Assembly (NCBI GenBank): GCA_963971405.1
Contig: OZ020486.1
Coordinates: 20,421,419 to 20,485,418 of the forward strand
From: Psococerastis gibbosa
Taxonomy: Eukaryota; Arthropoda; Insecta; Psocodea; Psocidae
Length of the DNA: 64,000 nt
Direction of reading: 5' to 3'
Position 1 is the first letter of the stretch; the number at the start of each line of letters is the position of its first letter. A program made the translations under genes and the position numbers. This document shows, one piece after another, positions 23,628 to 35,794 of the stretch. The notes below the pieces were generated by a model. The model saw nothing but the letters and a program-made list of their open reading frames with translations, searched no databases and was not told the DNA's origin.

Positions 23628-24017
23628 GATTACACACTAATATTTATTCGATCGAAGAAATAATTCGAATGTTTTTGTTGAAGTATACGGTTTGAATCTG
23701 AAATTAGGTATCAAACGTTCCAGTTTTTCTTCGACCCATATTTATTGGAAAAATAAATTAGTGTAATGAGGGGATTAACCTTTTTATATAAACATACACG
23801 AGAGCAATATAATTACAATGGCTTTCACGGCTGATGATAGGCCGTGGTCGTTTTGAAAGCGTACTTCCAAACGTTGAGTCCACATTGCGGTTGCTGCCGA
23901 GCCACTGAGATTCAAGTTTAGAAGGCAACGCAGTTCCACTGAAGATGGATGATGTATGTAAGGTTCAATGTAGTGTAGTTCACTGATAGTATTAATAGTA
24001 AATAGTAATGACTTTTG
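23628..24017. other. Gene-free spacer
   Basis: No feature recognised. Confidence 0.4.
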
Positions 24018-24727
24018 CTTTCCAATTTATACGTAGTATAAGAAAAGCTTTGTGATGGTCCAAATTTCAACGGAATTACACGTTTTCAGGTCCCAGGAAC
24101 CCAAAAAAGTGGTTTTTACGAAATGTCTGTCTGTTCATCTATTTCCGAGCAAACTACTTGGCCGATTTTGATGAAATTTTGCGTGTAGGTTCACAAAAAT
24201 CATGCCTCGAGACCATTTTTTTTTATTTTGGGCTAACTCAATTTGGGGGGGGGGGGGGTTTATTCTCAAAAAACGTCTAAAAAAATTATTTTCAAAAACG
24301 GCTCCAACGATTTCTTTTAAATTCACATATATTGTAGTCGTTATTAATGTTAACAAAATGCGGGGGGGGGGGGGGTCGCTTGCCCCTTTCTATCGATGAT
24401 TTCTACCTTCAGGCATGTTTTAGGTGTTAAATTGAGTAACGAAACCGGACAGGTTGCTTTCCCTAAAAACTATTCAGTTTGTGCAAAAAAAAATGAAAAT
24501 TCACGCTCAAATGCATTGCGTGCCCTGCCATTATTGCTGTGTGGTTATGTTATGTAATGTCTGACCTATCTAGAATTTACTTCACCTCCAGTGACGTCAA
24601 GTGAACACCCCCCCGAGATGTCCGAAATTTAACCATAGGAAAATTATTTACCATGAATGTACTCATTTCCTCTATCTACTAATTGATAAATTGGAAAGCA
24701 TGTTCGAGTAAACTCGGACCGGTTCTT
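24018..24727 (+). repeat. Family A repeat, full-length copy
   Basis: Same ends as the copy at 3044-3882 (GCTTTCCAATTTATACGTAG to ACTCGGACCGGTTCTT), with G runs near 24246 and 24363 and a short C run. Confidence 0.8.
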
Positions 24728-26187
24728 TTTTTTTAATAAGTTTGAAGCGTCCCTGAGAAGTAGGTAATGTAAATTGGAATCCGGTCAGATTAGAGTTATC
24801 GTAGAACCCTAGGTAGGATCATTGAAATGAATATAATTTCTATGGTGTGGATACTTGGATTGATGAAACAAAAGCATTCATCTAACTTCGAATACGTTCT
24901 AATAAAATAATTTATTAGTGGCGCTGGTTTTGGTGGCCCAACTGGAAGCCACCATTGGTAAAGACCCGTTAGGAGTGAACCCGTACATGCTTTCCTATTT
25001 ATCAACTAGTATAGTTCTAATGTAAATAGTTGTTCCGTCGTTAAATATTGGTTGCCTATAGATTTTTTTTTAAACCTTAACTAGTGGAATGATGAATGAA
25101 TGACACGTGTATTGAATCTAAAAAAAAAAAAAAACAATTAATACATGATACACAGATTGATGAGGCTATTGCATATTTACTATGCAATGCATTGGAGCTA
25201 GGATAATCCACATATCTTCAAAACCACAGCCTTAGCACCTAAAACAAACCTGAAGTTAGAAGGCATCTAAAGCATATTTACTCAGAAGAATTATATATTT
25301 AGGCATTTTTTTCATGAAAATTCAGGTTTTGTTATTTTTAGCGCCCTGAACCAAACTTTCAAGGGGGATGTGACCCATAGAAATATATTAACTGGAGCGG
25401 CGGGAGCCATAATATGCAGTTACGCACCAGTTAACCATAAACCAACTATCAGAGATAAGTAATATTCTAATTCTACAAATAAGTAGTAGTTCATGTAAAT
25501 AGATAGAATGAATGAATCAGTTAGAATATAAACCACTTTAACAAGTGGGGAATTTCAGTAACATAAAGTAGAGAAATGATCAGCAAGATAGATTTATAGA
25601 ATCAAAAGAGGTATATAAATAATTAACTTTGACAATGGTTTTACAAAGCCTATGCGTAATCCGTTGTGTTGAGTTATTTAACTTATTTTCATATCATTTC
25701 TATCTTGGTATGGTATCTATGGTGCTTTTATTGCTATAACTTTGCGGGTTTCAAATGAATCCATTAACTGTGGCAGAGACATGATTGAACGACAAAATCA
25801 AGCAAAAATAATTATAGAAAATTTAAACATTGAGCCAAAATGTCGCTAAATAAAACAATACTCATGTGTCGCAGAATGGAAAACAGTCAGCCAAACTAAT
25901 AATCCAATATGGCTACGTAAATATAAGCAAATTGTTTAATAACGCTCGAAATCATTGATATATTAAGCTATTTTTTCCATAGAATAAATATTTATTTTTT
26001 CAGTTGTAGCCGATAGGGTTGACTTGGTAGCAGTGTAGTGAGGTACATATATATAGTGTCAGTGTCACGTGTGTAGTGTACGGTATTCAAAGAATTTGCG
26101 TTGCCTGCATGAGAGGCGAGGGGTGAGTTTTCTTTTTAATGCTAAGTTCCCAAAACATAGGTATCTAGAATATAGGTAAACCCTGAT
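24728..26187. other. Gene-free AT-rich spacer
   Basis: No gene or defined repeat recognised apart from an A run near 25120. Confidence 0.4.
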
Positions 26188-26195
26188 AGTATCAG
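26188..26195. repeat. 8-bp target site duplication, left (AGTATCAG)
   Basis: It matches the right copy at 30024-30031 exactly. An 8-bp duplication is the hallmark of hAT integration. Confidence 0.95.
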
Positions 26196-26670
26196 CAGTG
26201 CCGGGTTTGGCTATGGGGCACTGTGGGCCCGGGCCCCAGGGCCCCCACAAAAATGGGGCCCCCACAAAACGAAAAAATACAAATAAAAAATTGAAAAAAT
26301 TAAAAAAAATCAAAACAGATAACTTTTTAAATTTTCGCGGGAAATTCGAACGCATCGTGGCATTAATGACTCATTTTTGATAAAAATTTAACAAAAAATG
26401 AAGTATGTCCACTCCTGCTCTGAAACCACGATTGTTTTGCTTCATTAAATACAAATTGAAAATTTGAAATCAAATTTCTAAATTGAAACTACTTTTATCA
26501 GCACTTTCTGGTTGGTATATTGTTAAGGTAAGTAGCATAAGTTAATTCTTATATTAGAGGCGGAAGTACCTAATAGTTGTTCTTTATAAGATAAGGTCCT
26601 TATTTTTCGTATTCTGCGCCCATTTACCACAATTCACAGAACGCATCAAAACTTTGTAAGCCTATTAATT

Positions 26671-26878
26671 TTAATACGAAATGTGCCCAGCCACGTGGTC
26701 GCCACAAAATCGAGCACGTTATAAATATAAAATTCATTGGTCTAAAATGTTATATGTCATAAAATGTTATATTATAAGACGCATGATTCGGAATTTTGAG
26801 ATGTTTTATACAAAAGGGGATAAAAAATAAAATGTATTCGATTTTGTGGTGACCACGTGGCTGCACATTTCATCTTAA
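26671..26878. mobile_element. TTAA-bounded hairpin element nested in the hAT 5' region
   Basis: TTAA occurs at 26671-26674 and 26875-26878. Just inside, ACGAAATGTGC and GCACATTTCAT begin inverted arms that continue through CCACGTGGTCGCCACAAAAT. No coding capacity. TTAA duplications are typical of piggyBac-type insertion, but these TIRs do not let me assign a family. It could instead be part of the hAT's own 5' sequence. Confidence 0.65.
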
Positions 26879-26981
26879 GTAGGGCAATAGGAACAAGTGG
26901 ACTAGATAATTAGGCTCTGGCTAGTGAGTTCTGAAAAAACTAATTTATTACAATTTTTATTTTTGATTCCGTAGTGAAATA

Positions 26982-29731
26982 ATGGATCGTCACAAGGGAA
27001 AACGCGAATATGCAAGCGGCAGTGAAAAGCGGAAAATCGCAGCAGATAAAGAAAACAAAATTCAAGATGTTTTATCTAAAACGCGCCGTATAACGGATTT
27101 TGTAACAAAAATAGAGACGGGTCCATCTACTCCTAGTTCTACTTCTAATTTTGTTGAAATGATGAGTGGTGATTCTGATTTTCCTGCATCTTCTCAAGTT
27201 ATTGCTAGCCCTACCCAAGAGGTAAGAGTTTGACTTTAATTACTTAATTAAGGTGACCGCAATCAAAAATTACCGACCCCACTCACCCCAGTAATTCTTA
27301 TGGAATTAAAAATGGGGGACTCCTGTTAATTTACTGTATGAATTAAACCTACCTAAACTTGAGTCGGCCATGCCGAAAGGATTGTTTACAAAATTAATTA
27401 CAACTGTAATTGTTTTACTTGTAGGCAGTAATTGATAACAATGACGAATCCGAAAATACTGCTGATGATGGATTTTGCAAAGAAAATGACGTGGGATTGT
27501 GGCCAGCAGTTCTTAGTCAACAACACATCGACTATTGGATCAAGAAAGGAAATTTGGAAACTCAGCATTGTAATGAAGATATTTTGAAAGAAAAAAGCTT
27601 GGGACAAGTAGATGCAGTGAAAAGAAGAAAATGCCATGCAAGTTTATTCCTTCGTCAAACTCAGGCAGGCAAGTCTATAAGCCGCTCTTGGTTATGTTTT
27701 TCACCTAGTACGGGGAAGCTATACTGCTTTTATTGTAAATTGCTCTGCAAATCAGCAAATCAGTTTTCAACTGAAGGGTTTGCTGACTGGAAGCATGCGT
27801 CTGAGCGTTTGAAAAGACATGAAACTACCGTAACGCATTTGCAAATAGTTTGCCAATTTAAGCATCTCTCAAACGAGGCAATGCGTATTGATCGTGAGTT
27901 GGCCACACAAGTGAAGGAGAGCATTGCTTATTGGCGAAACGTTCTAAACAGATTGATTTCCGTCATAATATTTCTTTCTGGACGAGGACTTGCCTTTCGA
28001 GGGGACAACGAAATTTTGGGATCAACCAAAAATGGCAATTATTTGGGAGTCCTTGAGCTAATTGCACAATATGATCCGTTTTTAGTAGGCCACTTAGAGA
28101 AGCATGGAAATCGTGGCAGTGGTAGTGGCGGCGTTAACTACCTATCTGCCCACATTTGCGAAGAATTAATTGCGCTGATGTCCACCAAAGTTAGCGATGA
28201 AATAATTAAACGCTTAAAAGCCTGCAAATATTATTCGGTTTCGGTAGATTCAACAACTGACGAAGGCCATATAGATCAAATGACTGTGATTGTCAGGTAT
28301 CTAGAAGAAAGCACACCAAAGGAAAGATTTCTTAGTTTTATGCCAAACCAAGGCCATAAAGCTAAAGAATTATTTGATGGCCTCAACAAAGTTTTAAAAA
28401 AGTTCGGCCTGGATTTGAAAGATATTCGTGGGCAGTCGTATGACAATGCTTCCGCTATGAGTGGAGAATATAGTGGTCTACGCACTTTGGTGCTAAATGA
28501 GAATCCTTTGGCTTTATGGGTTCCATGTTTCAATCATTCCCTCAACTTAGTGGGCACAAAAGCGATGGACTCCTGCTCCCAATCGAAATTATTTTTTAGC
28601 TTTCTTGAGCAAATTTATGTATTTTTTACAAGTTCCACAGCTCGGTTCAACGTCCTTTCAAATGTTCTAAAAAGTGCTGCGAAGAAGTATGGCCACAACA
28701 TACCAGTGCCCAAAAGAATCAGTTTAACCCGGTGGTCCTCAAGAGCGGAAGCTACTAATAGCCTAGTTTTGGGCTATAACGAAATACGAGAAGTCCTTAA
28801 AGATCTCTCCGAAGAAGATGTCCAAGCAAGTGGACTCTATTTGCAAATTACCACGTTGGAGATAGCAATTTACGCTGTTCTTTGGAACGATATACTGGCA
28901 AGGGTGAATGCAGTAAACATCAATCTCCAGAATCCAAGAATCGACATTAATACTTCGATCAGTGTGATGGAGTCCCTTAAGATCTTCATTGGGGAATTTA
29001 GGGATTCTTTCCAAGAATATGAGAAAAAGGGTGTTGAATTGTGTGGGCACAATTCTTATAAATCGGAAACTTTGCGGAAGCGGATCCGAAATGTGAGGCT
29101 AAATCCTTTGGATTATGGGAAAACTGAGGAAGCTGAATTCAGTCATAGCGAGAAATTCCGAATCGAAAGTTTCATTCCCATAATTGACCAGTTTATGCAA
29201 TCATTGGATCGGAGAATTTCAGCATATGAAGACATAAATAGGAAATTTGGATTTTTACAATATTTAGAAAAAATAAGCCCTGATGATTTGAAAACTAGGG
29301 CAGAGAACCTGGTGAGTTGTTACACAGGTGACTTGGACGGTAACTTGTACTTCGAGCTAGTACAGTTTCGTGAGTTTGTGAAATTATTTGTGATAGATGA
29401 TGCACAAAAAAACAATATAATCGAAGAAAAACGTATCAGTTTTGAACGGTTCATGTACAATTTGATTTTAGAAAGAGGAGTAGCTGATAGCTTTCCCAAT
29501 GTAGAAGTACTTTTGAAGATGTACTTAGTTATAATGAGTGGCAACATAAGCAGCGAGCGATCTTTTTCCGTACTAAAACACATAAAAAATCCTCGTCGCA
29601 CCAGTTCTTCTGAAGCTCGGCTTAGCCATCTTTCAATGCTGAATATAAATCACGACATAGTGGCAGCGTTAAATTATGACGATATAATTGACAGTTTTGC
29701 TGTAATAAAGAGTCGAAGAGTGCATCTTTAA
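26982..29731 (+). CDS. hAT transposase (TTF zinc finger, DUF4371-type), 848 residues
   Basis: Exon 1 is 26982-27221 and exon 2 is 27425-29731, with a 203-bp GT-AG intron in phase 0. The protein starts with a basic, nuclear-type segment. A TTF-type zinc finger follows at about residues 150-220 (WLCFSPSTGKLYCFYCKLLC then a downstream His pair). The RNase H-like catalytic core has aspartates in SVDSTTDEGH (about D355) and GQSYDNASAMSG (about D420), then TRWSSRAEA near 512. A C-terminal dimerisation region contains SGNISSERSFSVLKHIK. Such proteins are often mislabelled zinc finger MYM-type 1. It would cut and paste its own element in the nucleus. The start was chosen as the ATG that splices in frame. 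No stop or frameshift interrupts the gene; domestication is unlikely because TIRs and duplications are intact. Confidence 0.92.
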
Positions 29732-30023
29732 ATAAATTAAAATTTTGTGTTTATAATTAGGTACCTATTAATTTATTCCTTTTAAAAATACACCGCAGTG
29801 TCTACAGCTTTAGTTGAGTAGCCCTTAGGCTTGTATTGTACTATTGACTTGACTTTATATTACTAAGAATCGCTTTTCTTTTTTATAATGATTTTGCAAC
29901 CTGTGTCACCATTTTATAATTTATTGTGGGATATTCGTCTAAGGGGATTAGAAATTTCTCCCCGAGAAAGGGCCCCCACATAATTCGGGCCCACGGGCCC
30001 CCACAAGCCCAAACCCGGCACTG

Positions 30024-30031
30024 AGTATCAG
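30024..30031. repeat. 8-bp target site duplication, right (AGTATCAG)
   Basis: An exact partner of 26188-26195. Confidence 0.95.
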
Positions 30032-30151
30032 GGACAGGGACGTCGCGATTCCAACAAAACTAAGTGTTGTTATGTTCTTTTTTATTAGGAAATTGGTTAG
30101 TTATATTCGAAAATACATTTTGCAGCTGCGTCCTTGCTCCTGACAACACTG

Positions 30152-30217
30152 TGGCGGAGTGGAAAATACTTGTAGCTATTATCTTGGCGGAGTGGAAAAT
30201 ACTTGTAGCTATTAGCT
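30152..30217. repeat. 33-bp tandem duplication
   Basis: TGGCGGAGTGGAAAATACTT and the following 13 bases are repeated once, head to tail, with a 33-base period. Confidence 0.85.
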
Positions 30218-30344
30218 ACCTTGCAAGAAAGGAATGTTATTGTTTTGTTTTTAAAAATGCTCGACACAAATCTTAGAAACAATAAATAGGCCTAGAGTTT
30301 TAATTAATAACGTTTAATTTCAATAACACAAAAAAACTTCTTAA

Positions 30345-31416
30345 TGGAATTTCTGTCTGTCAGTCTCTATGTCGATAGCTGGGCAAACTACTCGATGGAT
30401 TTTTGATTAAATTCGGCATGCTGGTTCTCAAAAATCACATTTCGGGATCATTTTTAATTTACAGTATTTTGGGCTAACTCAATTTTGAAGGGTTTACACA
30501 AAATGTAGGTTTCTTCCCCCTTGATAAATTGGTCTAAGGGTCCAAAAAATAAAAAGGGTTCAATTTTCATGAAAAACTACTAAAAAATATTTTTTCTGAA
30601 ATATTGTAGGGCCTACTGTACTTCTATCGATGTTTCCTAACTTCAGGTATGTTTTAAGTGCTAAATAGAGTAACAAAACCAAAAAATTGCTTTTTCAAGC
30701 AAGGTAAATTATTGCTTTTGAAGTTACTGACGGTACTTAATTGCTTACTCCTTGGCTCCTGGCTACGGCCCATGAAGGGCCTTGGCCTGTTCTGCCACAT
30801 CGCGCGGTCCTGCGCTCTCCTTCGCCAGTCATCAACGCCAAGGGTCGCCAGATCCGGCACTTCGACGTCGTCCAGCCATCGCATCCTCGGTCGTCCTACT
30901 CGTCTCCTCCCTTGGGTCAGCTTGTGAAAGGCTGTTCTTGTAGCCCTATTTTCTGTCATTCGTTCCACGTGCCCATGCCACCTGATTCGGGCTCTCTTGA
31001 TTTCGGCTACTATCGGAGGTTCTCGGTATATCGCGTAGAGCTCGTCATTTCTACGGATACGCCACTCTGACCCTCACTCTCTCCCTGATTTTGCACTAGT
31101 CCATACATCTTTCGGAGTATCCTACGCTTTTGAAGTAATAATGAATAATATCACTGCATTGCATACGCTACCGTGACATATTGACATTATTATTGTATTG
31201 TGCAATATTCGCCTGTCCAATATGGACTGTACAGTTGCCTTATCAATCTGTCCAGCGCTTTGAGATAGGTGAAATCGTGGCAGCGGAAATTTAACCATTG
31301 GACAATTATTTACCATGGAACTACAATAACGGTACTCATAATTTTATCTTACGGTACCTACCTATAGTAATTTATAAATAGGAAAGCATCTATAGGTTCA
31401 CTCGAACCGGTTCTCA
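30345..31416 (+). repeat. Family A repeat copy interrupted by a LINE fragment
   Basis: The left part resembles family A from its TCTG region onward, and the right part (about 31260-31416) matches the family A 3' half, ending TCGAACCGGTTCT. The middle (about 30729-31120) is a LINE 3' coding fragment in the opposite orientation. The 5' GCTTTCC end is missing. Confidence 0.65.
30729..31120 (-). pseudogene. LINE ORF2 C-terminal fragment
   Basis: On the - strand an open frame reads REPPIVAEIKRARIRWHGHV, then ERMTENRATRTAFHKLTQGR and GRPRMRWLDDVEVPDLATLG with a downstream WRRRAQDRAMWQN. This is the familiar C-terminal segment of many non-LTR retrotransposon polyproteins. Only the tail is present, so the copy is a dead 5'-truncated fragment. 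It sits inside a family A repeat. Confidence 0.8.
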
Positions 31417-32164
31417 GTTTCGGTTTTAGCAATTTTATTGTTAATAAGAGTCATTTGTTGCATAGCCTGTTCATATTTGCCTTCACTCCGATAAATTATA
31501 TACTGTAGGAGCTCTCTCCAAAATGTATGTACCTACTATAAATACTATGTACTACATCAGTTTGCACAGCCTAAATGTGGCTATTGGGGGTGTAGTGTGA
31601 TGACTGAATCTTTATGTTTAAGTTTTAAAGATGTCTTGATATTTGTAATGAAGATCCCACAACCTCATTTCACCTTTATTAAAATGTGAACAATGGACCA
31701 AGTCTTGCAAGACAATGGGTGAGATCTCCTTAGGAGGGATAATAATAAGTAACCCCTCCCCACCCCCTCCCTCCTGACCGGGCACCTCTTTAATTGACTT
31801 TCCTCTGATTCATGTGTTCCGGAGATTTTCTTATATTAAAGCGTCTCAGAAGATCCTTTCCAAATAGCCCTATTCGGTCTTAAAGAAGCTGCTGGTCTAA
31901 ATAATGAACCCTTTACCAAAATTGAAAATCAGAATGAATTTCGACTGCCTTCTGTATTAGGCCATAGAAATTATGCCACCTTGATGCCTAAAAAACTTAG
32001 TTTTCTGTAGAATACACGATATAATTCTGTATTAGTGTGAACTGCTCAACATATTTCATGGCCATTTATAATTAGGCACATTAAGTGCCGCAACAATGCA
32101 GGCCATGATAAATAAAAAATGGCTTTTTGTTTTAATACTAAGCCAACCTAACAGAGTTAGGGCT
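31417..32164. other. Gene-free spacer
   Basis: No feature recognised. Confidence 0.4.
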
Positions 32165-32310
32165 ACAAAGCCCTCTCTTACACTCAACTAGGAAGGCCAG
32201 GGACCGCCAGTTCTACATGCCAGAAAATCCAAGTGTGAGACTAAAGAACCAACAACCTTTCGGGTGAAAGTCAGAGTCCGTACGACTACTCTACATTTCC
32301 TGACATGATA
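32165..32310 (-). repeat. Diverged copy of the tRNA-headed SINE
   Basis: The reverse strand matches the 9.3-kb SINE through its head (TGTAGAGTAGTCGTACGG) and body (GGCATGTAGAACTGGCGGTC). The B box is mutated. Confidence 0.6.
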
Positions 32311-32449
32311 CAGTTGACTACCTTAGAATATTGCTATATTGCTGATCTAGATATAAACCTGAAAATTATTTAAATATAGAAATATATCGTTACACTAAAG
32401 TCAGAAAGGCTTATCATCAAGAACAAAATTTCGACATAATTGCTGCGCA

Positions 32450-32652
32450 CAGTGGCGGACTGGGCTGGTGGGCAGACGGACATTTACCCTGTGGCAAAAT
32501 AGTTGTTTGGGTCCGGACGTCCAATGGAAAACATCTTACCATATTTCAAAATAAGATAAAATGTGTGCTAATTACAACAGCATTTTGACCTGAGGCAGGG
32601 GCCGCGGTATCTGAAAATGCCAAGGCCGATTTCCAGTCCCAGTCCGCCACTG
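32450..32652. mobile_element. Short hAT-like non-autonomous element
   Basis: A 203-bp element with TIRs CAGTGGCGGACTGGG and CCCAGTCCGCCACTG. The flanking octamers GCTGCGCA and ATTGCGTA match at only five of eight positions, consistent with an old hAT duplication. No coding capacity. Confidence 0.75.
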
Positions 32653-32910
32653 ATTGCGTATAAAGATGCTTTTTCTCATAGCAATCAGTCAGATACGCCC
32701 TCCTTATCGAAAAATTCCGCCTTATTTTTCACGTGTATCCTTTTTTTCGGCACATGCAAAGGTACAATAGAAATTACGACAAGCTGTCACTAAATCTGAT
32801 CATAACTCAATTTCCCCAAAAATTTTGATTACCTACGCCCCTACGCCCCAGAAGTCAGATACTTTAGAGTGACGATATTTTCAGTTTACAGTGACGGTAA
32901 TCAAAATAAA

Positions 32911-34058
32911 AGAACCGGTCCGAGTTTACTCGAACATGCTTTCCAATTTATCAATTAGTAGATAGAGAAAATTATTAATTTCATGGTGAATAATTTTCCT
33001 ATGGTTCAATTTCGGATGCGCGGGGGGGGGGGGGGGTGTCTACCTGACGTGAGGTGAGGTAAATTCTAGATAGATCAGACCAACACATTACCACACAGTA
33101 ATAATGGCTGGGCACGCAATGCATTTGAGCGTGAATTTTCTATCATTAAAAAAAAAAACATTTTTGCACAAAACCAAATAGTTTTTTGGGAAAGCAACCT
33201 GTCCGGCTTCGTTACTCATTTAAACACCTAAAACATGCCTGCAGCCTGTTCGAGGCGATTATAATACCGGGGTTAAATAAATACCCTAGGGTTATAACTG
33301 TAGACAAACAAATTTTGAATAGCACTTTCCATTACAAAATTATCTTGTTTACATTTTTACTACCAGGGGATTAAATAAATACCGGTTTTATATTCGCCTC
33401 GATCAGGCTGCAGCAGTCTGATCGAGGCGTTTATATTACCGGGGTGAAATAAATACCCTAGGATTATAACTGTAAACAAAAAAATTTTGAATAGCACTTT
33501 CCATTATAAAATTATCTTGTTTACCAGTGGATTAAATAAATACCGGTATTATAAACGCCCCGATCAGGCTGCAGAAGGTAGAAATCATCGATAGAAAGGT
33601 TTCGCAGAAAAATTATTTTTTAGTCATTTTTTATTAAAATTTAGTTATTTTTATTTTTTTACTCCCAGAAGCAAACTATCAAGGGGCAAGCGACCCCCTG
33701 AATTTTATTAGCATCAATAACAACTACAATATATGTGAATTTAAACGAAATCGTTATAGCCGTTTTTGAGAAATAATTTTTTTTATACGTTTTTCTGGAG
33801 TTTTTAGAAAATTGAGTGGGCCCAAAATAAAAATAAACGATATGATTTTTGTAAACCTACATGCTAAATTTCATTAAAATCGACCGAATAGTTTGCCCGG
33901 AAATCGACGAACAGAACGACAGACAGAGCGACAGACAGCTAGACATTTCGTAAAAACCACTTTTTTTGGTTCCTGGGACCTCACAACGTGTAAATCCGCT
34001 GAAATTTTGAACCATCACAAAGCTTTCGTTATAGGTTACTACGTATAAATTGGAAAGC
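32911..34058 (-). repeat. Family A repeat (reverse orientation) carrying a foldback dimer
   Basis: Reverse-strand copy from AGAACCGGTCCGAGTTTACT to TACGTATAAATTGGAAAGC. It is split by the family B dimer at 33242-33571; family A sequence resumes on both sides (AACACCTAAAACATGCCTG and AAGGTAGAAATCATCGATAG). Confidence 0.85.
33242..33571. repeat. Tandem dimer of foldback family B, second locus
   Basis: Units at about 33242-33410 and 33414-33571, in the opposite orientation to the 21.5-kb dimer. Each is bounded by CAG[C/T]CTG-type inverted ends. CTGCAG stands at both outer junctions, possibly a 6-bp target duplication. Confidence 0.85.
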
Positions 34059-35779
34059 AATAAAACCTTTTTTAAGGGCCAGATTTCATTTTGTAAACAA
34101 GGAATGTTCGTGTTGAAGATTTGAAGAAATTATTATTAATTATAATTCTTCCACAGCCACACAGATATGAACGTGGTCAGTTCAAGAATGTCTACAAAAG
34201 ATTAGCTATCGCAGTAAATTAACTTTTTCACACCTGAAATATTAGAGTACCTAACCCGATACAGTGCCTTAAACCCATTTTATAAAATAATAGTAAACCA
34301 GTAGGGGAAATAGACAACTTTTGGAAGAAGCTTGCATTTTTTATGAATTTTACACCTGACCACTTTCATAAGTTTGAGACTGTGGAATGAAAAATAAATA
34401 AATTTCGTTAAAAATGCATCACCATTTCTTGTTCACAGAGCATTTTGAAATATCCCTTAAATGCACATCATAATTAATTATGCTATGTAGTTGTACGATA
34501 ATCAAAACCGGATGATTTTTTTTTCATTTTGTCTGCAAATCTGTGTCTCAAAACTGGCCTACCATGAGAAATGACACAAATGCACGCGCACAAATGCCGG
34601 CTAATGAGGTGGACAAATAGTAAAGCGAGATCTATAGACGGTTCGTTACGTGCCCATTTCCCAACATGAAAAGATCCCAATTTACTTTCCCGGGATATAT
34701 TTTTCAAAAGGCTTTTCATCAATACTGACTTGAACTCGATGGAATTGAATATTCGGATGCAGGACGTGGCAGTCTATCCGTATCAATATTTTATATTCAA
34801 AAAATAATAAATTGGTGGGCCAGTATTCTAGTATGAGTCATCAAACCAGGCGTCGATTCCATCATCCGTGAGAACCCTCACCTGATGGAGAGGTTATTGC
34901 CTATTGCCTATTGGATCCACCCTTACTGCTGCAGATCTTCCGGATCTGTACGTTATCGTACAATATATTGTATTGTGACTTGTGTGAATCTCTACACTCC
35001 ATGCGATCGGAGACGTGTCGTAACTCAACACAAGTATCAAGTTACTTCGTGAGGCGACTGAGGTGGTTAATTGGATATATGAGGAGGAATTAAATGGAAG
35101 GTTGAAAAGTTAAACTTTTCGAGTATAAAGTAATTAAGTTAGATTGCTTCAGTGGTTTACAATAACAACCGACTTTGAGGCGGCGAAAGTAAAAAAAGAA
35201 TGAAAAGGATATGGCTCGAGATAACGGCGAAGCGCAGCTATTGATAGGGCGCACTTCCTCCACTCTCCGAAATAATACTATCATCCATTACCATTATGAG
35301 TTTGCCATGTAAATTACCTCCCACCGTACCACTGGCACTGCGACGTATAACAATGAGTAACCTCCCTTCGAGGTTTAAATTTGGCTGCCGCCTGCATTAA
35401 ATATGGACCCTTTGGCGAACTTTTTATTATAAAAATAATAATAATAATGATGTGTGAAAATCAACGATAATAAAATCATAGAATAGATTATATAGATTGC
35501 GCCTAATCATAAGCTAAGTAGTGGCCAAACGTAGGTGGCATTAGTCAAATCGTCGTGGAGGAAATGTTTCCTGGTTGTAGAGTTGCGAACATAAACCAAA
35601 ATTTTTTTGGAAAATGTAAACAAATTCAACAAATCATTTATCTGAGCTCAACAGTTGAAACTGCATGAAACCATTTTGACAGCAGTTAGATTTTATAGAC
35701 CAAGATTTATTGAATTTACTCCCAACAGGATTATTACTAGGCTATTATTATTATTATTTAATATGACTATTAAAATCAA
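34059..35779. other. Gene-free region with a SINE-like fragment
   Basis: About 34975-35085 holds a truncated copy of SINE-like repeat C (GGAGACGTGTCGTAACTCAA). Nothing else is recognised. Confidence 0.45.
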
Positions 35780-35794
35780 AAAAGTATAAATTTC

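Larger units (their letters stand above)
26196..30023 (+). mobile_element. Apparently intact hAT transposon (3828 bp)
   Basis: The left end CAGTGCCGGGTTTGG and right end CCAAACCCGGCACTG-type sequence are terminal inverted repeats. They are followed inside by GGGCCC-rich subterminal DNA on both sides. The duplications AGTATCAG lie directly outside both ends. The interior carries one spliced transposase gene with no visible disabling change, and a small TTAA-bounded hairpin element upstream of it. The perfect target duplication and open frame imply a young, possibly active insertion. Confidence 0.93.
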
